Origin: an uncultured Collinsella sp.
GTDB lineage: Bacteria > Actinomycetota > Coriobacteriia > Coriobacteriales > Coriobacteriaceae
Assembly: GCA_958372035.1 (NCBI GenBank)
Contig: CATXML010000005.1
Location: 1 to 17,507 of the forward strand
Length of the DNA: 17,507 nucleotides
Direction of reading: 5' to 3'
Shown: piece by piece, positions 1 to 7,533 of the stretch
How the letters are laid out: every line of letters begins with the position of its first letter
Numbering within the stretch: the stretch's first letter is position 1
Notes under the pieces: model-generated
What the model was told of the DNA's origin: nothing
Seen by the model: only the letters and a program-made list of their open reading frames with translations
Databases searched by the model: none
Program-made: the position numbers and the translations under genes

Positions 1-2526
1 CTTAAGATGTACCTCATTCTCGCCGCCCTTGGCGTCATTGTTCCAGGAAAGGTTGCCGTTGCCGTCGAGCGTCCCGTCGGACGTCTGGCGCTGGCCCTTG
101 ATCCACGTGAGCGTGTTGTCAATGTCGCCCTCTGCGCCAAACTGGCCCAGGCTCTTCATGAGCGAGCCCACGCCCACGAACGTCGAAACGCCGTCATCAA
201 CTGTACCAGCATCGGCGTGGACGCCGTAATCGTCCACAATCACCTTGATGAGCCTGTCATTAAGCAGGAAGCCATTGGGCGCCGAGACCTCCTTCAGGAA
301 GTAGGTACCCTTCACGAGCGGCTCGCTACTGTCGCTCGTAGACGGGAATACGCCCGCCCCTTCGAGCTTGACCGGGTTGGCGACCGACCTCGTCGTCAGG
401 GTGTCGTAGGGGGCCTGGTCGCCATCGAGCACGGCCTTGCCGTTCGCATCCGTAGTCACCTGGGTGGACTTGTAAAGGCCGAACTTCGCCCCGTCAACGG
501 GCTTACCCTCGGTATCGGTCTTCTGCACGAACAGGCGATTCTGGATGTTCGTGACGAGCAGGCGCGTGGCGAACTGCCGCTTGAAGTTCGTGCCGTCTGC
601 GATGTCGTCGCTGTACACGTGGACTGTGTTCTTAGGCGTCGCGTCGCCGATCGAGCTCGCCGTTGTGTGGTAGATGGCCACCGTGTACTCGGCATCCTTG
701 CGGGCATCACCGCTCAGCAGGTAGTAGTACTTGGAGATGTCACCGGGCAGATTTTGAATCTCTACCTGGTACTGGCCGCTTGTGTTGAGCGTGAAGGCGT
801 GCAGGTCCTTCTTCGCCGCCTCGATAGCACCGGTCATGCCCGGCTCCTTGGCGAGGGTGTATCCCGCTCCCGTCGATGGGTCGCCCGACACGGCGTACCA
901 ATTGCTCGGATCTTTGATACCTGTGCCTGCGCTTTTGTCGCGCTTGAGCACCACAGCGAACAGTATGCCGGAGTCCAGATTGACGGTCTTGTCGGACTTC
1001 GTCAGGTCATTATTTGCCTTGTACACGGTCGACGGCGCGGTGATGGTCTCCTTCGCGGCGGCGAACGCACCGGTCTTCCACACGACGCTGCCCACGTCCA
1101 TACCGCCGCGGTTGATGATGACGCCGCCCGCGCCGTTCTCAGCGCTCGCGGGCACGTACTCGAGCTGCATGCTACCACCCGTCGCCGCGAGACTCGAGCG
1201 GTATCCCTCGGGTACGCGCGTCTCCTTCAGGAGGTAGTACTTGTTGTTGTCGTGATCCTTGTTGTAGAGATCGTCGAAGTTGATGACGCCGTTGTCCACG
1301 TCGTTCGTGAGCGTTAGGTGGCCGGCCTCGTCCGTGGTACCGGAGCCGATGAGCTCGCCCACGGTCTTGAAGTCCTTGTCGGTCTTATAGAGCTTGAACT
1401 CGGCACCCTGTACGAACTTGCCGTCCTGGTCGAACTTGATGATGTCGGACTCGGGCACCGTCACGAGGTTGAACTTGAGCTCCATGTTGGAGTCGGTGGC
1501 GCCGCGCTCCAGGTAGAAGAACTTGAGGGTGTGGTTGGTGCCGACGGCGAAGGTGTTGCCGTTGAAGCCCGAAGTGTCCTTATTCGCCTTCTGGTACTTG
1601 TTCTTCAGTGTGCCGTCGTTATTACCGTTCACCTTAATGTCGCCCGTACAAAAGTTGATGCTCAGACTCGCGCGGTTGTGAATACCGCCGATATCACCCA
1701 CGAGGACATCGTCGATGAACACCCAGACGTCATCATCGCCGGCGAACTCGAACACCATGTCGTCGCCCGCGTTCGTCTTGCCGCCAGCAGGCTGCACGAA
1801 TCGCGTGGACATTGAGAGGCCGAAGTGGTGGTTGACGGGGCGGCCGTCGTTGTAGCGCGAATCACCGGTGTTGTCTGCCTTGATGCCGGTTTGGACGAGC
1901 CGGCCGTTTTCCTCTTTGAGCACCTTGTCTGCCGCGTCGAACGGGAAGAACTGACCCTGGTGGGACGAATCGCCCACTTTGTCAATGCCCCAGGTGTCAT
2001 AGATGTCGAAGGCATTCTTGTCAGCGTTGTAGGCTGCGTAGTTTTTGGAGCTGTCATAGACGTAGTAGCCGTTCTGAACCTTGAGGAGGCCCGTCACGCC
2101 AAAATGGGACGTCTTGCCGATCTGGGCAGAGGAATCGAACAGGTAGCAGAGGGACTCGCCGCCCCAGGTTTTGGAAAGCTGCGGATAGCCGTCTAAAAGC
2201 GTGTTGTTGACAATGCCGGGCTGCGGGTTCGTGTTGCCCGTCCAATGGTTGAGCGACTCACCACCCTGGCCGTCGTTAAACTGGAACCGGTGGTTTGCGT
2301 TGACGCCGCCGTTGCCGGAAACCGACAGATGGTTATCGGGATTCACCCAGTAATCAAACAGGTTGATTGTTGTCCCCGAAGGCGAAATCGTCGTAACCGT
2401 GTGGTCCGAAAACGCCGCTTCCGCACGGGTCGGCAGGAAGAAACTCGCCGTCAGCGCGACGGCGAGGGCCAAAACAATCACATATGGCGAGACCGGGCGC
2501 AGCCCACGACGACGGCCATAAGACAT
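1..2526 (-). CDS. Secreted fibro-slime / Cna-B repeat adhesin or pilin-like surface protein (C-terminus outside window)
   Basis: An uninterrupted minus-strand frame of 842 codons runs off the left edge, so the C-terminus and any LPxTG sorting signal are not visible. Residues 1-38 form a signal peptide: an RRR-containing n-region, a hydrophobic stretch near 14-31, then a TRAEA cleavage site. Around residues 239-345 is a fibro-slime-type domain, marked by FAGDDDVWVFIDD (261-273) followed by GDIGGIH. Cna-B/SpaA-like repeats follow, one starting near 361 (IIKFDQDGK..GAEFKLYK) and another near 664 (FVQKTDTEGKPVDGAKFGLYK). Such proteins are normally wall-anchored adhesins or pilus tip/shaft subunits of Gram-positive bacteria; the role here is inferred. 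The ATG at 2526 has only a weak ribosome binding site. A far better start lies upstream at 2638 but is separated by a ten-G run that puts it out of frame (see the poly-G entries). An in-frame ATG at 2598 lacks a ribosome binding site. The gene may be in an off or low state in this assembly. Confidence 0.85.
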   Translation of the reverse strand, partial: MSYGRRRGLRPVSPYVIVLALAVALTASFFLPTRAEAAFSDHTVTTISPSGTTINLFDYWVNPDNHLSVSGNGGVNANHRFQFNDGQGGESLNHWTGNTNPQPGIVNNTLLDGYPQLSKTWGGESLCYLFDSSAQIGKTSHFGVTGLLKVQNGYYVYDSSKNYAAYNADKNAFDIYDTWGIDKVGDSSHQGQFFPFDAADKVLKEENGRLVQTGIKADNTGDSRYNDGRPVNHHFGLSMSTRFVQPAGGKTNAGDDMVFEFAGDDDVWVFIDDVLVGDIGGIHNRASLSINFCTGDIKVNGNNDGTLKNKYQKANKDTSGFNGNTFAVGTNHTLKFFYLERGATDSNMELKFNLVTVPESDIIKFDQDGKFVQGAEFKLYKTDKDFKTVGELIGSGTTDEAGHLTLTNDVDNGVINFDDLYNKDHDNNKYYLLKETRVPEGYRSSLAATGGSMQLEYVPASAENGAGGVIINRGGMDVGSVVWKTGAFAAAKETITAPSTVYKANNDLTKSDKTVNLDSGILFAVVLKRDKSAGTGIKDPSNWYAVSGDPSTGAGYTLAKEPGMTGAIEAAKKDLHAFTLNTSGQYQVEIQNLPGDISKYYYLLSGDARKDAEYTVAIYHTTASSIGDATPKNTVHVYSDDIADGTNFKRQFATRLLVTNIQNRLFVQKTDTEGKPVDGAKFGLYKSTQVTTDANGKAVLDGDQAPYDTLTTRSVANPVKLEGAGVFPSTSDSSEPLVKGTYFLKEVSAPNGFLLNDRLIKVIVDDYGVHADAGTVDDGVSTFVGVGSLMKSLGQFGAEGDIDNTLTWIKGQRQTSDGTLDGNGNLSWNNDAKGGENEVHLK

Positions 2527-2554
2527 GACGGACCACCGCTCGCGCGACCGGTGT

Positions 2555-2638
2555 TCACCAGGAAGTTCCCTGCTTAGACACCCCCCCCCCGGTAGCATTA
2601 TTCACGAGTCGAGACGTCGTCTCTCTGAGCTCCTGCAT
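2555..2638 (-). other. Short leader frame: out-of-frame start of the adhesin
   Basis: ATG at 2638 stands behind the best ribosome binding site in the region. It encodes MQELRETTSRLVNNATGGG, then VSKQGTSW and a TGA at 2555-2557, 27 codons in all. The frame crosses the ten-G run. Removing one G, or adding two, makes it continue as GGGCLSRELPGEH and on into the adhesin frame, with no stop before the adhesin ATG at 2526. That would add a 37-residue extension ahead of the signal peptide. Frame arithmetic was done by hand from the sequence. It may be only a translated leader with reinitiation at 2526, or the true adhesin start in its OFF phase. Confidence 0.6.
2581..2590 (-). repeat. Poly-G tract of ten (poly-C on the plus strand), candidate phase-variation tract
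   Basis: Ten consecutive C on the plus strand read as ten G on the adhesin strand, 54 bases before the ATG at 2526 and 45 bases after the first base of the upstream ATG at 2638. Runs this long are prone to replication slippage. Poly-G slippage as an on/off switch is known for bifidobacterial pilus genes. Its position between a strong start and a surface-protein frame fits a switch. Assembly or polymerase error in the run length cannot be excluded. Confidence 0.9.
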
Positions 2639-2642
2639 AATT

Positions 2643-2650
2643 TCCTCCCC
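2643..2650 (-). promoter_or_regulatory. Strong ribosome binding site for the upstream adhesin start
   Basis: GGGGAGGA on the minus strand is followed by AATT and ATG at 2638. It is much stronger than anything in front of the ATG at 2526, which has only GGTGG-like bases. This difference is the main reason to think translation is meant to begin upstream of the poly-G run. Confidence 0.7.
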
Positions 2651-2667
2651 AGTCACACGGCGACCTG

Positions 2668-2684
2668 CCCGGGTGCTCCCCGGG
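2668..2684. other. GC-rich hairpin in the adhesin leader
   Basis: CCCGGG, a five-base loop and CCCGGG form a 6-bp stem about 18 bases upstream of the ribosome binding site at 2643-2650. It could affect leader folding or mRNA stability; no function can be shown. Confidence 0.4.
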
Positions 2685-2748
2685 GGCCGAGGCAGTCTGG
2701 CACATGCCCGCAGTCGTTCAAGGAATACCAACCCCAGCATATGTCTCT

Positions 2749-2760
2749 TAAGATATCTTA
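2749..2760. promoter_or_regulatory. Perfect 12-bp palindrome TAAGATATCTTA upstream of the adhesin
   Basis: This AT-rich dyad sits about 110 bases upstream of the adhesin start at 2638, in the only AT-rich part of the intergenic region. On the minus strand TAAGAT could serve as a -10 box, so the dyad may be an operator over a promoter. I could not find a convincing -35 box at standard spacing. Confidence 0.35.
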
Positions 2761-2807
2761 GTCTTATTCTATGACAGTTTTTGTCTCATTACCGATGAAA
2801 TCGGCTC

Positions 2808-2822
2808 AGTCCCTTTGTCGCA
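2808..2822. repeat. Half copy of the dispersed ACAAAGGGACT palindrome family
   Basis: AGTCCCTTTGTCGCA matches one arm of the palindrome seen complete at 9454-9482 and 10925-10956. It lies directly after the stop codon of the M20 peptidase (minus strand), the same position relative to a 3' end as other copies. The second arm is missing. Confidence 0.6.
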
Positions 2823-2824
2823 TG

Positions 2825-4240
2825 CTAGAGCGTGTGGAGCAGGGCGATGAGGAAGCGGATGCCTTGGAGGTAGGCGCGGCGGGTAATGCGCTCGTTGGTG
2901 CCGTGGACGCCGCGATCGCACTCGTCATCGTCGACCACAAAGGCCGAGAAGCGAATGCACTCGGAGCAAATGCGCTGGTAGTTGGCAGCGTCGGTCGCGC
3001 CGATCACGGTCGAGGGGACAATCGCCAACGGCTCGGATGATCCGTTTTCCTCCGTCCCCTTTGGATCACGGAAATAGCGGGCGGCGATGGAGCGAACCGC
3101 CTCGAGTCCCGGTCCGCCGATGCGCGGAGACGGCGAGGGTTCGGAGCTGCCAGGGCCGAGCTCGACCTCGACACGGTCGGCGAGCCCCGCCTCGGCAACG
3201 GCGACGCGGCAGCGGGCCACGACATCGGCCACGCTCGTGCCCTCGAGCATACGGAAATTGATATTGGCCCACATATCCTGCGGCATTACGTTGGCGCCGG
3301 TGCTGCCACCCTCGATCTGCGTGGGCGCGCAGGTGGTGGTCACGAGCGGATAGAGCTTCTTGCTGGCGAGGCACTCGCGGACAATGGCATCCCCGTTGGC
3401 GGCAATTTCGTCGGCCGTGTAAAGCCCCAGCTCGACGAGCTGTGCGGCAAGCAAGTCGGTCACGCGCGTCGGCCACTCGATATCGCAGATTGCGGTGATG
3501 GCACGGCTGAGCACCTCGAGTGAAGTGCCACCGTAGGGGTTGGAGGAATGCCCGCCCTCGCTCTTCGTCTTGAGCACGATATCGGCATAGCCCTTCTCGG
3601 CAAGGTCGGCGTGCATGAGCCAGTCCTCGCCCGCGCTGTACTCGGCAGCCGAAACGATGCGGTAGTCGCCCTCGTCGATCAGGTACTCAAGCTCAATGCC
3701 GCGCTCCTCGAGCACGCGGCCGATGGCACCCGCACCGAACTGCGTGGTTTCCTCGTCCTGGCCAAAAGCCAGCAGCAGGGTGCGCTCGTGCTCCCAGCCG
3801 TGGGCCAGCGCATACTCAACCGCCTCGAGAATGCCTGCGACTTGGTCTTTCATGTCGATGGCGCCGCGGCCCCAAATGTAGGCATCGTCCACATGTCCGC
3901 TAAAGGGGGCGTGCGTCCAATCGTCCTCGGTGCCCGGCACCACAGGAACCACGTCCATGTGACCCATGAGCATGACGGGTTTGAGGGCAGGGTCGGAACC
4001 GCCAAGCGTCACCAACAGCGAATGGCCGACAAGCTCGACCTCGCCCGCCGCAAATACGTGCGGCCAGGCCTGCTGCATATACGCGCGCAGGTCGCCGAAG
4101 GGCTGCCAATCCACCGCCTCGGCATCCATGCTCGAAATGGTCGGAAACGACAGCACGCGGCCCAAGCGCTCGCACGCGCCGGCCTCGTCTATATCGGCAA
4201 AATCGTCCTCATGCGCAAAGAAGCGCCAAACCTCGGCCAT
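2825..4240 (-). CDS. M20 family metallopeptidase, carboxypeptidase S / PM20D1-like
   Basis: The 471-residue protein has the M20 zinc peptidase layout. HMDVVP (94-99) supplies the first metal ligand and catalytic Asp. GRGAIDMKD (124-132) supplies the bridging Asp, GQDEE (160-164) the general base and next ligand. DEGD (189-192) is typical of the carboxypeptidase S branch. GGHSS opens the dimerisation lid and GVHGTNE near the C-terminus carries the last His ligand. It should hydrolyse peptides or N-acyl amino acids in the cytoplasm; there is no signal peptide. The start has AAAGGATG in front of it. It lies downstream of the amino-acid ABC transporter on the same strand, but a hairpin with a short T-run separates them, so co-transcription is uncertain. 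Supplying amino acids from imported peptides is a plausible link, not a shown one. Length is usual for the family. Confidence 0.9.
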   Translation of the reverse strand: MAEVWRFFAHEDDFADIDEAGACERLGRVLSFPTISSMDAEAVDWQPFGDLRAYMQQAWPHVFAAGEVELVGHSLLVTLGGSDPALKPVMLMGHMDVVPVVPGTEDDWTHAPFSGHVDDAYIWGRGAIDMKDQVAGILEAVEYALAHGWEHERTLLLAFGQDEETTQFGAGAIGRVLEERGIELEYLIDEGDYRIVSAAEYSAGEDWLMHADLAEKGYADIVLKTKSEGGHSSNPYGGTSLEVLSRAITAICDIEWPTRVTDLLAAQLVELGLYTADEIAANGDAIVRECLASKKLYPLVTTTCAPTQIEGGSTGANVMPQDMWANINFRMLEGTSVADVVARCRVAVAEAGLADRVEVELGPGSSEPSPSPRIGGPGLEAVRSIAARYFRDPKGTEENGSSEPLAIVPSTVIGATDAANYQRICSECIRFSAFVVDDDECDRGVHGTNERITRRAYLQGIRFLIALLHTL

Positions 4241-4263
4241 GACATCCTTTCGATTGTGACGAC

Positions 4264-4287
4264 AAAGGCCGCCCCACGGGAGCGGCC
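4264..4287 (-). terminator. Hairpin with short T-run after the ABC transporter operon
   Basis: On the minus strand GGCCGC, a nine-base loop and GCGGCC are followed by TTTGTCGT. It lies between the stop of the ABC ATPase (4313) and the start of the M20 gene (4240). The stem is strong but the T-run is only three long, so termination may be partial. Confidence 0.5.
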
Positions 4288-4312
4288 CTGCAACGTAAGC
4301 GTTTGCGGTCGG

Positions 4313-5098
4313 TTATTTGTCCTCGAGATAGCGAGAGAGGAACTCACGAGTGCGCTGGTGTTTGGGGTTGCCGAAGAGCTCGGCCGGCGCGGCATCCTCG
4401 AGCACCACGCCCTTGTCCATAAAGACCACGCGGTCGGACACCGTGCGGGCAAAGGCCATCTCATGCGTGACGACGACCATGGTCATGCCGTCGGCCGCGA
4501 GCTTGCGCATGACCTCGAGCACCTCGCCCACGATCTCGGGGTCGAGCGCTGAGGTCGGCTCGTCAAACAGCATGATCTGCGGATTCATGCACAGGGCACG
4601 AGCGATGGCCACGCGCTGCTTTTGACCACCGGACAGGCGACCCACGGCGGCGTGCGCGAACTTTTCGAGTCCCACGCTGGTCAGATGCTCCATCGCGACC
4701 TTCTCGGCCTCGACCTTGCTCATCTTTTTGAGCGTGACGGGCGCGAGCGTGCAGTTGTCGAGCACGTCCATGTTGTTGAACAGGTTGAAGCCCTGGAACA
4801 CCATGCCGATGTCCTCGCGCAGTTTATTGATATTGCAGCGCTCGGCAGTAAGGTCCTGACCGTGGAACCAGATATGGCCCGCGTCCGGGGTCTCGAGCAG
4901 GTTAAGGCAGCGCAGAAACGTCGACTTGCCCGAGCCCGAGGCGCCGATGATGGTGACGACCTCGCCGGGATTGACGGACAAGTCGATGCCCTTGAGTACC
5001 TCGAGTGAGCCAAAGCTCTTGCGCAGGCCCTCGACGCGGATAAGCGGCTCTTGGTTTTGCACGGCTGCCGCAGTGCCGGTAGTGGCGGTATCTGCCAT
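4313..5098 (-). CDS. Polar amino-acid ABC transporter, ATP-binding protein (GlnQ-like)
   Basis: The 261-residue protein is the ATPase that powers amino-acid uptake at the inner face of the membrane. It shows Walker [10 protein letters not shown] (52-60), Q-loop FQ (101-102), signature LSGGQKQR (155-162), Walker B IMLFDE (175-180), D-loop SALD (183-186) and switch His (212). It carries about 18 extra residues before the usual family start. I place the start at ATG 5098 because GAGGAG lies seven bases before it; the open frame extends further upstream but overlaps the permease gene. It begins 22 bases after the permease stop and is third in a binding protein-permease-ATPase operon. The family match is certain; which amino acid is carried cannot be read from the sequence. 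Confidence 0.95.
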   Translation of the reverse strand: MADTATTGTAAAVQNQEPLIRVEGLRKSFGSLEVLKGIDLSVNPGEVVTIIGASGSGKSTFLRCLNLLETPDAGHIWFHGQDLTAERCNINKLREDIGMVFQGFNLFNNMDVLDNCTLAPVTLKKMSKVEAEKVAMEHLTSVGLEKFAHAAVGRLSGGQKQRVAIARALCMNPQIMLFDEPTSALDPEIVGEVLEVMRKLAADGMTMVVVTHEMAFARTVSDRVVFMDKGVVLEDAAPAELFGNPKHQRTREFLSRYLEDK

Positions 5099-5120
5099 GA
5101 TGATTCTCCTCGTCTTAAGC

Positions 5121-6269
5121 CTAGTTAGAGCTGGGCAGCGTGGCCGGAGCCTCGGCGCCGAGCTTTTTGCCAAAGGCCTCGAGCAGGCGGCTCGCCACGA
5201 GCGTCAGGATCAGATAGACCACGAGCGCCACGCAGTAGACCTCCATCTGGCGGTAGTACACGCCGGCGACGGTGGTGGTGGCGTACATGAGGTCGAACAC
5301 GCCGATGACCGAGAGCACCGACGAGTCCTTGATGTTGATGATGAGCTCGTTGGTGAGCGCCGGGATCGCGTTTTTAATACCCTGAGGGAACACGACTTTG
5401 CGCATAGCCTGCCACTGCGACAGGCCCAGCGAGCGCGCTGCCTCGGCCTGGCCGGGATCGATGGACTCGATGCCGCCGCGCAGGACCTCCATCATGTAGG
5501 CGGTGGAGTTGAGCGAGATGGTGACGAGGCCGGCGGTGAAGGTACTCCAGATCTGGTTGGCCTGGGCGGTCTCGAAGCCCATGCCGCGCAGAACGGTAAA
5601 GCCCGCGTAATAGATGAGCAGGCCCTGGACCATCATGGGCGTGCCGCGCACGACGGTGGAATAGACGGTCGCAAAGCCTCGGCCAATGCTCTTAAAGAAG
5701 CGCACCAGGTCGTTGTCGACGCGATCGAAGGTCTGGGTGCGCAAGAACACAAAGAGCAGCGCCAAGAAGAAGGCGATGACCGTGCCGAAGGTGGCAAGCG
5801 CGATGGTGATCTCGATACCGCGGATAAAGAAGTCGCCGCTCTTGTAGGTCATGTAGACCAAGCTCGACAGAAAGTCGCTGGGATTGGAGTCCGAGACAAT
5901 GCTCACCTGCACCAGGTCGACAAACGACATGACGCAGCGGTCGACAAAGAAGATCGCCGCGATGACGACCACGACATAGCTGCCCAGGCGCGCGCCGCGA
6001 CGGAAACGCTCGGATGCAAACGGCGACGTTTCGCGATAGTCGCTCCAGTGCATAACCTTGGTGACGAGCGCTGCCGCCGACACGACGATCCAGGCCCAAA
6101 GAATCGCCCAAAGGCAATCCTGGAAGATGCCGGTGGGCGCCAAAAAGCTCAGCGGCGTGGGGTTGCGCTGGCTAAATGCCAAGCCGAGCGCCGCGATAAC
6201 GCTCGTGCCCAGGTACACATAACGGTGGTCGGCCTTGATAAAGGAGGCCAGACGATTGATGCCTTTCAT
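5121..6269 (-). CDS. Polar amino-acid ABC transporter permease with N-terminal membrane extension
   Basis: The C-terminal part of this 382-residue protein is a standard HisM/GlnP-type permease. It has RGTPMMVQ (198-205) and the ATPase-contact EAA loop around [10 protein letters not shown] (263-272) followed by VFPQG. The family is usually 215-250 residues. Here about 130 extra residues precede the core, with likely membrane segments near 17-34, 51-70 and 96-113. The start is well supported by AGGGAGG a few bases before ATG 6269. It follows the binding-protein stop by nine bases, so the two are surely co-transcribed. With no second permease gene nearby it probably works as a homodimer. Substrate unknown. 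Confidence 0.93.
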   Translation of the reverse strand: MKGINRLASFIKADHRYVYLGTSVIAALGLAFSQRNPTPLSFLAPTGIFQDCLWAILWAWIVVSAAALVTKVMHWSDYRETSPFASERFRRGARLGSYVVVVIAAIFFVDRCVMSFVDLVQVSIVSDSNPSDFLSSLVYMTYKSGDFFIRGIEITIALATFGTVIAFFLALLFVFLRTQTFDRVDNDLVRFFKSIGRGFATVYSTVVRGTPMMVQGLLIYYAGFTVLRGMGFETAQANQIWSTFTAGLVTISLNSTAYMMEVLRGGIESIDPGQAEAARSLGLSQWQAMRKVVFPQGIKNAIPALTNELIINIKDSSVLSVIGVFDLMYATTTVAGVYYRQMEVYCVALVVYLILTLVASRLLEAFGKKLGAEAPATLPSSN

Positions 6270-6278
6270 GCTGCCTCC

Positions 6279-7205
6279 CTATGCCGGCTGACGGTCGAGG
6301 CACGCGTCCCACATCTGGTCGCGCTCCTCCTGGCTGATGCCCTTGAGTGTCTTGTCGATGAGCTTAAGCAGTTTGTCCGATCCCTTGCGGCAACCGACAT
6401 TCGCCGTGACCTCCTGCTTAAAGCCCTCGCCCTCGGCAAAGTGGATGGGGACGATACCGGGATTTTGGGCCATATAGCCCTTTTCGTTCTCAGTGTTGTA
6501 GGTCACGGCGTCGCACGTGCCCTGCAGCAGATTCGAGAACACCGTGGGGACCGAATCGACCGGGTTCTTGTGCACAACGCCCGGAATCTCGTCGATGACG
6601 GTATCGAGCATGGTGTCCTTTTGGCCGAGCACCGTGGCACCGCTGAAGTCGCTGAGCTTGGTGGCGTTTTGGTAGGGCGAGCCCTCTTTTACGAACAGGC
6701 CAAAGTAGCCAATGAAGTACGGGTCGGAAAAGCCGACGGACTCCTCGCGCTCGGGCGTGGCGCTCATGCCGGCGATGATGAGGTCAATCTGGCCGTTGTT
6801 GAGCGAGTCGATAAGGCCCGAGAAGCTCTGCTTGACGGCAACGGGCTCGCCGCCGAGAGCCTTGCAGACGATCTTGGCGATCTGCACGTCGTAGCCATCG
6901 GCGTAAGCGCCCTGCACGTTGTCGATGGGGATGGTGTACTCGCTGGCCTCGGAGACCTGCCAGTTGTATGGGGCGTAGGCCGCCTCCATGCCGATACGGA
7001 TCTTGTCCTTGCCGATCACGGAATCGGACAGGTCGTCGCGACCGCCGCCCGTCGTGGGCTGAACCACCTTGAGTGTGGACGGACGCTGGCAGCCGGCAAG
7101 CGCGCCGGCGGCGACGGAAGCACTCGCAGCGAGAGCGCTACCCAAAAAGATGCGACGGCTGCACACCAGCTGTGGATGCGCGTCGCGTTGATGGGGAGAA
7201 TGCAT
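6279..7205 (-). CDS. Amino-acid ABC transporter substrate-binding lipoprotein (SBP_bac_3), Tat-like signal
   Basis: The 308-residue protein belongs to the family 3 solute-binding proteins: IGMEAAYAPYNW near the start of the mature part, then GYDVQIAKIV, DLIIAGMSATPER and FSDPYFIGYFGLFV. The N-terminus combines a twin-arginine motif (SRRIFLG, residues 16-22) with a lipobox LAGC (Cys39), so it is probably exported folded and lipid-anchored outside the membrane. Start ATG 7205 is chosen for GGGAAGG in front of it; the longer open frame has no such site. It is first in the operon. Downstream permease and ATPase confirm its role in polar amino-acid uptake. The ligand could be any polar or charged amino acid. 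Confidence 0.92.
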   Translation of the reverse strand: MHSPHQRDAHPQLVCSRRIFLGSALAASASVAAGALAGCQRPSTLKVVQPTTGGGRDDLSDSVIGKDKIRIGMEAAYAPYNWQVSEASEYTIPIDNVQGAYADGYDVQIAKIVCKALGGEPVAVKQSFSGLIDSLNNGQIDLIIAGMSATPEREESVGFSDPYFIGYFGLFVKEGSPYQNATKLSDFSGATVLGQKDTMLDTVIDEIPGVVHKNPVDSVPTVFSNLLQGTCDAVTYNTENEKGYMAQNPGIVPIHFAEGEGFKQEVTANVGCRKGSDKLLKLIDKTLKGISQEERDQMWDACLDRQPA

Positions 7206-7344
7206 AATCTGCCTTCCCTGTTGAATCGTATGCTGACGACTTAACAGGATATACGCCAGCGACCAGCAGCGCAGCACAAGCTCGAAAAATTAATAGACAC
7301 ACGGTAGTCATTGGGAACGTCGATGTTTTGGCAATGCCAGCGAG

Positions 7345-7442
7345 CGCCGCCCAGAGCGAACAAGTTGGCATGAAAAAGGCAGGGCATAGACCTTCTGGTC
7401 ATGCCGTGCCTTTTGAATGGCAAATTGTCGCTCTGGGTGGCG
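7345..7442. repeat. Long imperfect hairpin element in the 7206-7533 gene-free stretch
   Basis: The outer arms 7345-7358 and 7429-7442 pair over 14 bp with one G.U wobble. Inner parts continue pairing with small bulges down to GACC-TTCT-GGTC at the centre (about 7388-7399), giving a hairpin of roughly 98 bases. It has no coding potential that I trust. It may be a REP/MITE-like element or a structured RNA. The inner part also works as a terminator (separate entry). From 7206 to 7344, upstream of the ABC operon, I see no clear promoter. Confidence 0.6.
7373..7414. terminator. Bidirectional intrinsic terminator (core of the long hairpin)
   Basis: AAAAAGGCA at 7373-7381 pairs with TGCCTTTT at 7407-7414, enclosing a second stem of GGCAT with GACC and their complements. 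The flanking A and T runs give a T-tract on both strands. On the minus strand it lies about 120 bases after the aldose epimerase stop, so it should end that transcript before the amino-acid transporter operon. Confidence 0.65.
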
Positions 7443-7533
7443 CGCAGCGTCGACCGGCCCGCCGTTCGTCAGAACGGCGGAACCTAAGGGCGCAGCGTCG
7501 ACCGGTCCGCCGTTCGCTAGAACGGCGGAACCT
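7442..7533. repeat. Two tandem 48-base units, each with a 9-bp hairpin
   Basis: Unit 1 spans 7442-7489, unit 2 starts at 7490. Both begin GCGCAGCGTCGACCGG and contain CCGCCGTTC, a four-base loop and GAACGGCGG. The loops differ (GTCA and GCTA) while the stems are identical, which points to selection or gene conversion on the stem. The second unit ends right at the aldose epimerase stop codon. There is no T-run after either stem, so simple termination is not an adequate explanation. Confidence 0.75.

Noticed and set aside
7..2196. Chain of plus-strand open frames at the left edge
   Set aside because: The minus strand carries a single unbroken frame with signal peptide, fibro-slime and Cna-B motifs, missed only because its stop lies outside the window.
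4926..7244. 772-codon plus-strand open frame
   Set aside because: It is antisense to the ABC permease and binding-protein genes, which have full family motifs, ribosome binding sites and operon spacing. The translation is Arg/His/Asp/Ala/Gly-rich with no domain, as expected for a shadow in high-GC DNA.
7206..7344. Promoter for the amino-acid ABC operon (GTATAT near 7250)
   Set aside because: A -10-like box is present but no -35 box at acceptable spacing could be found, so it was not listed as a feature.
7442..7533. Tandem units as a CRISPR array
   Set aside because: There are only two units with no unique spacers of constant length, each unit is itself a hairpin, and no cas gene is in the window.
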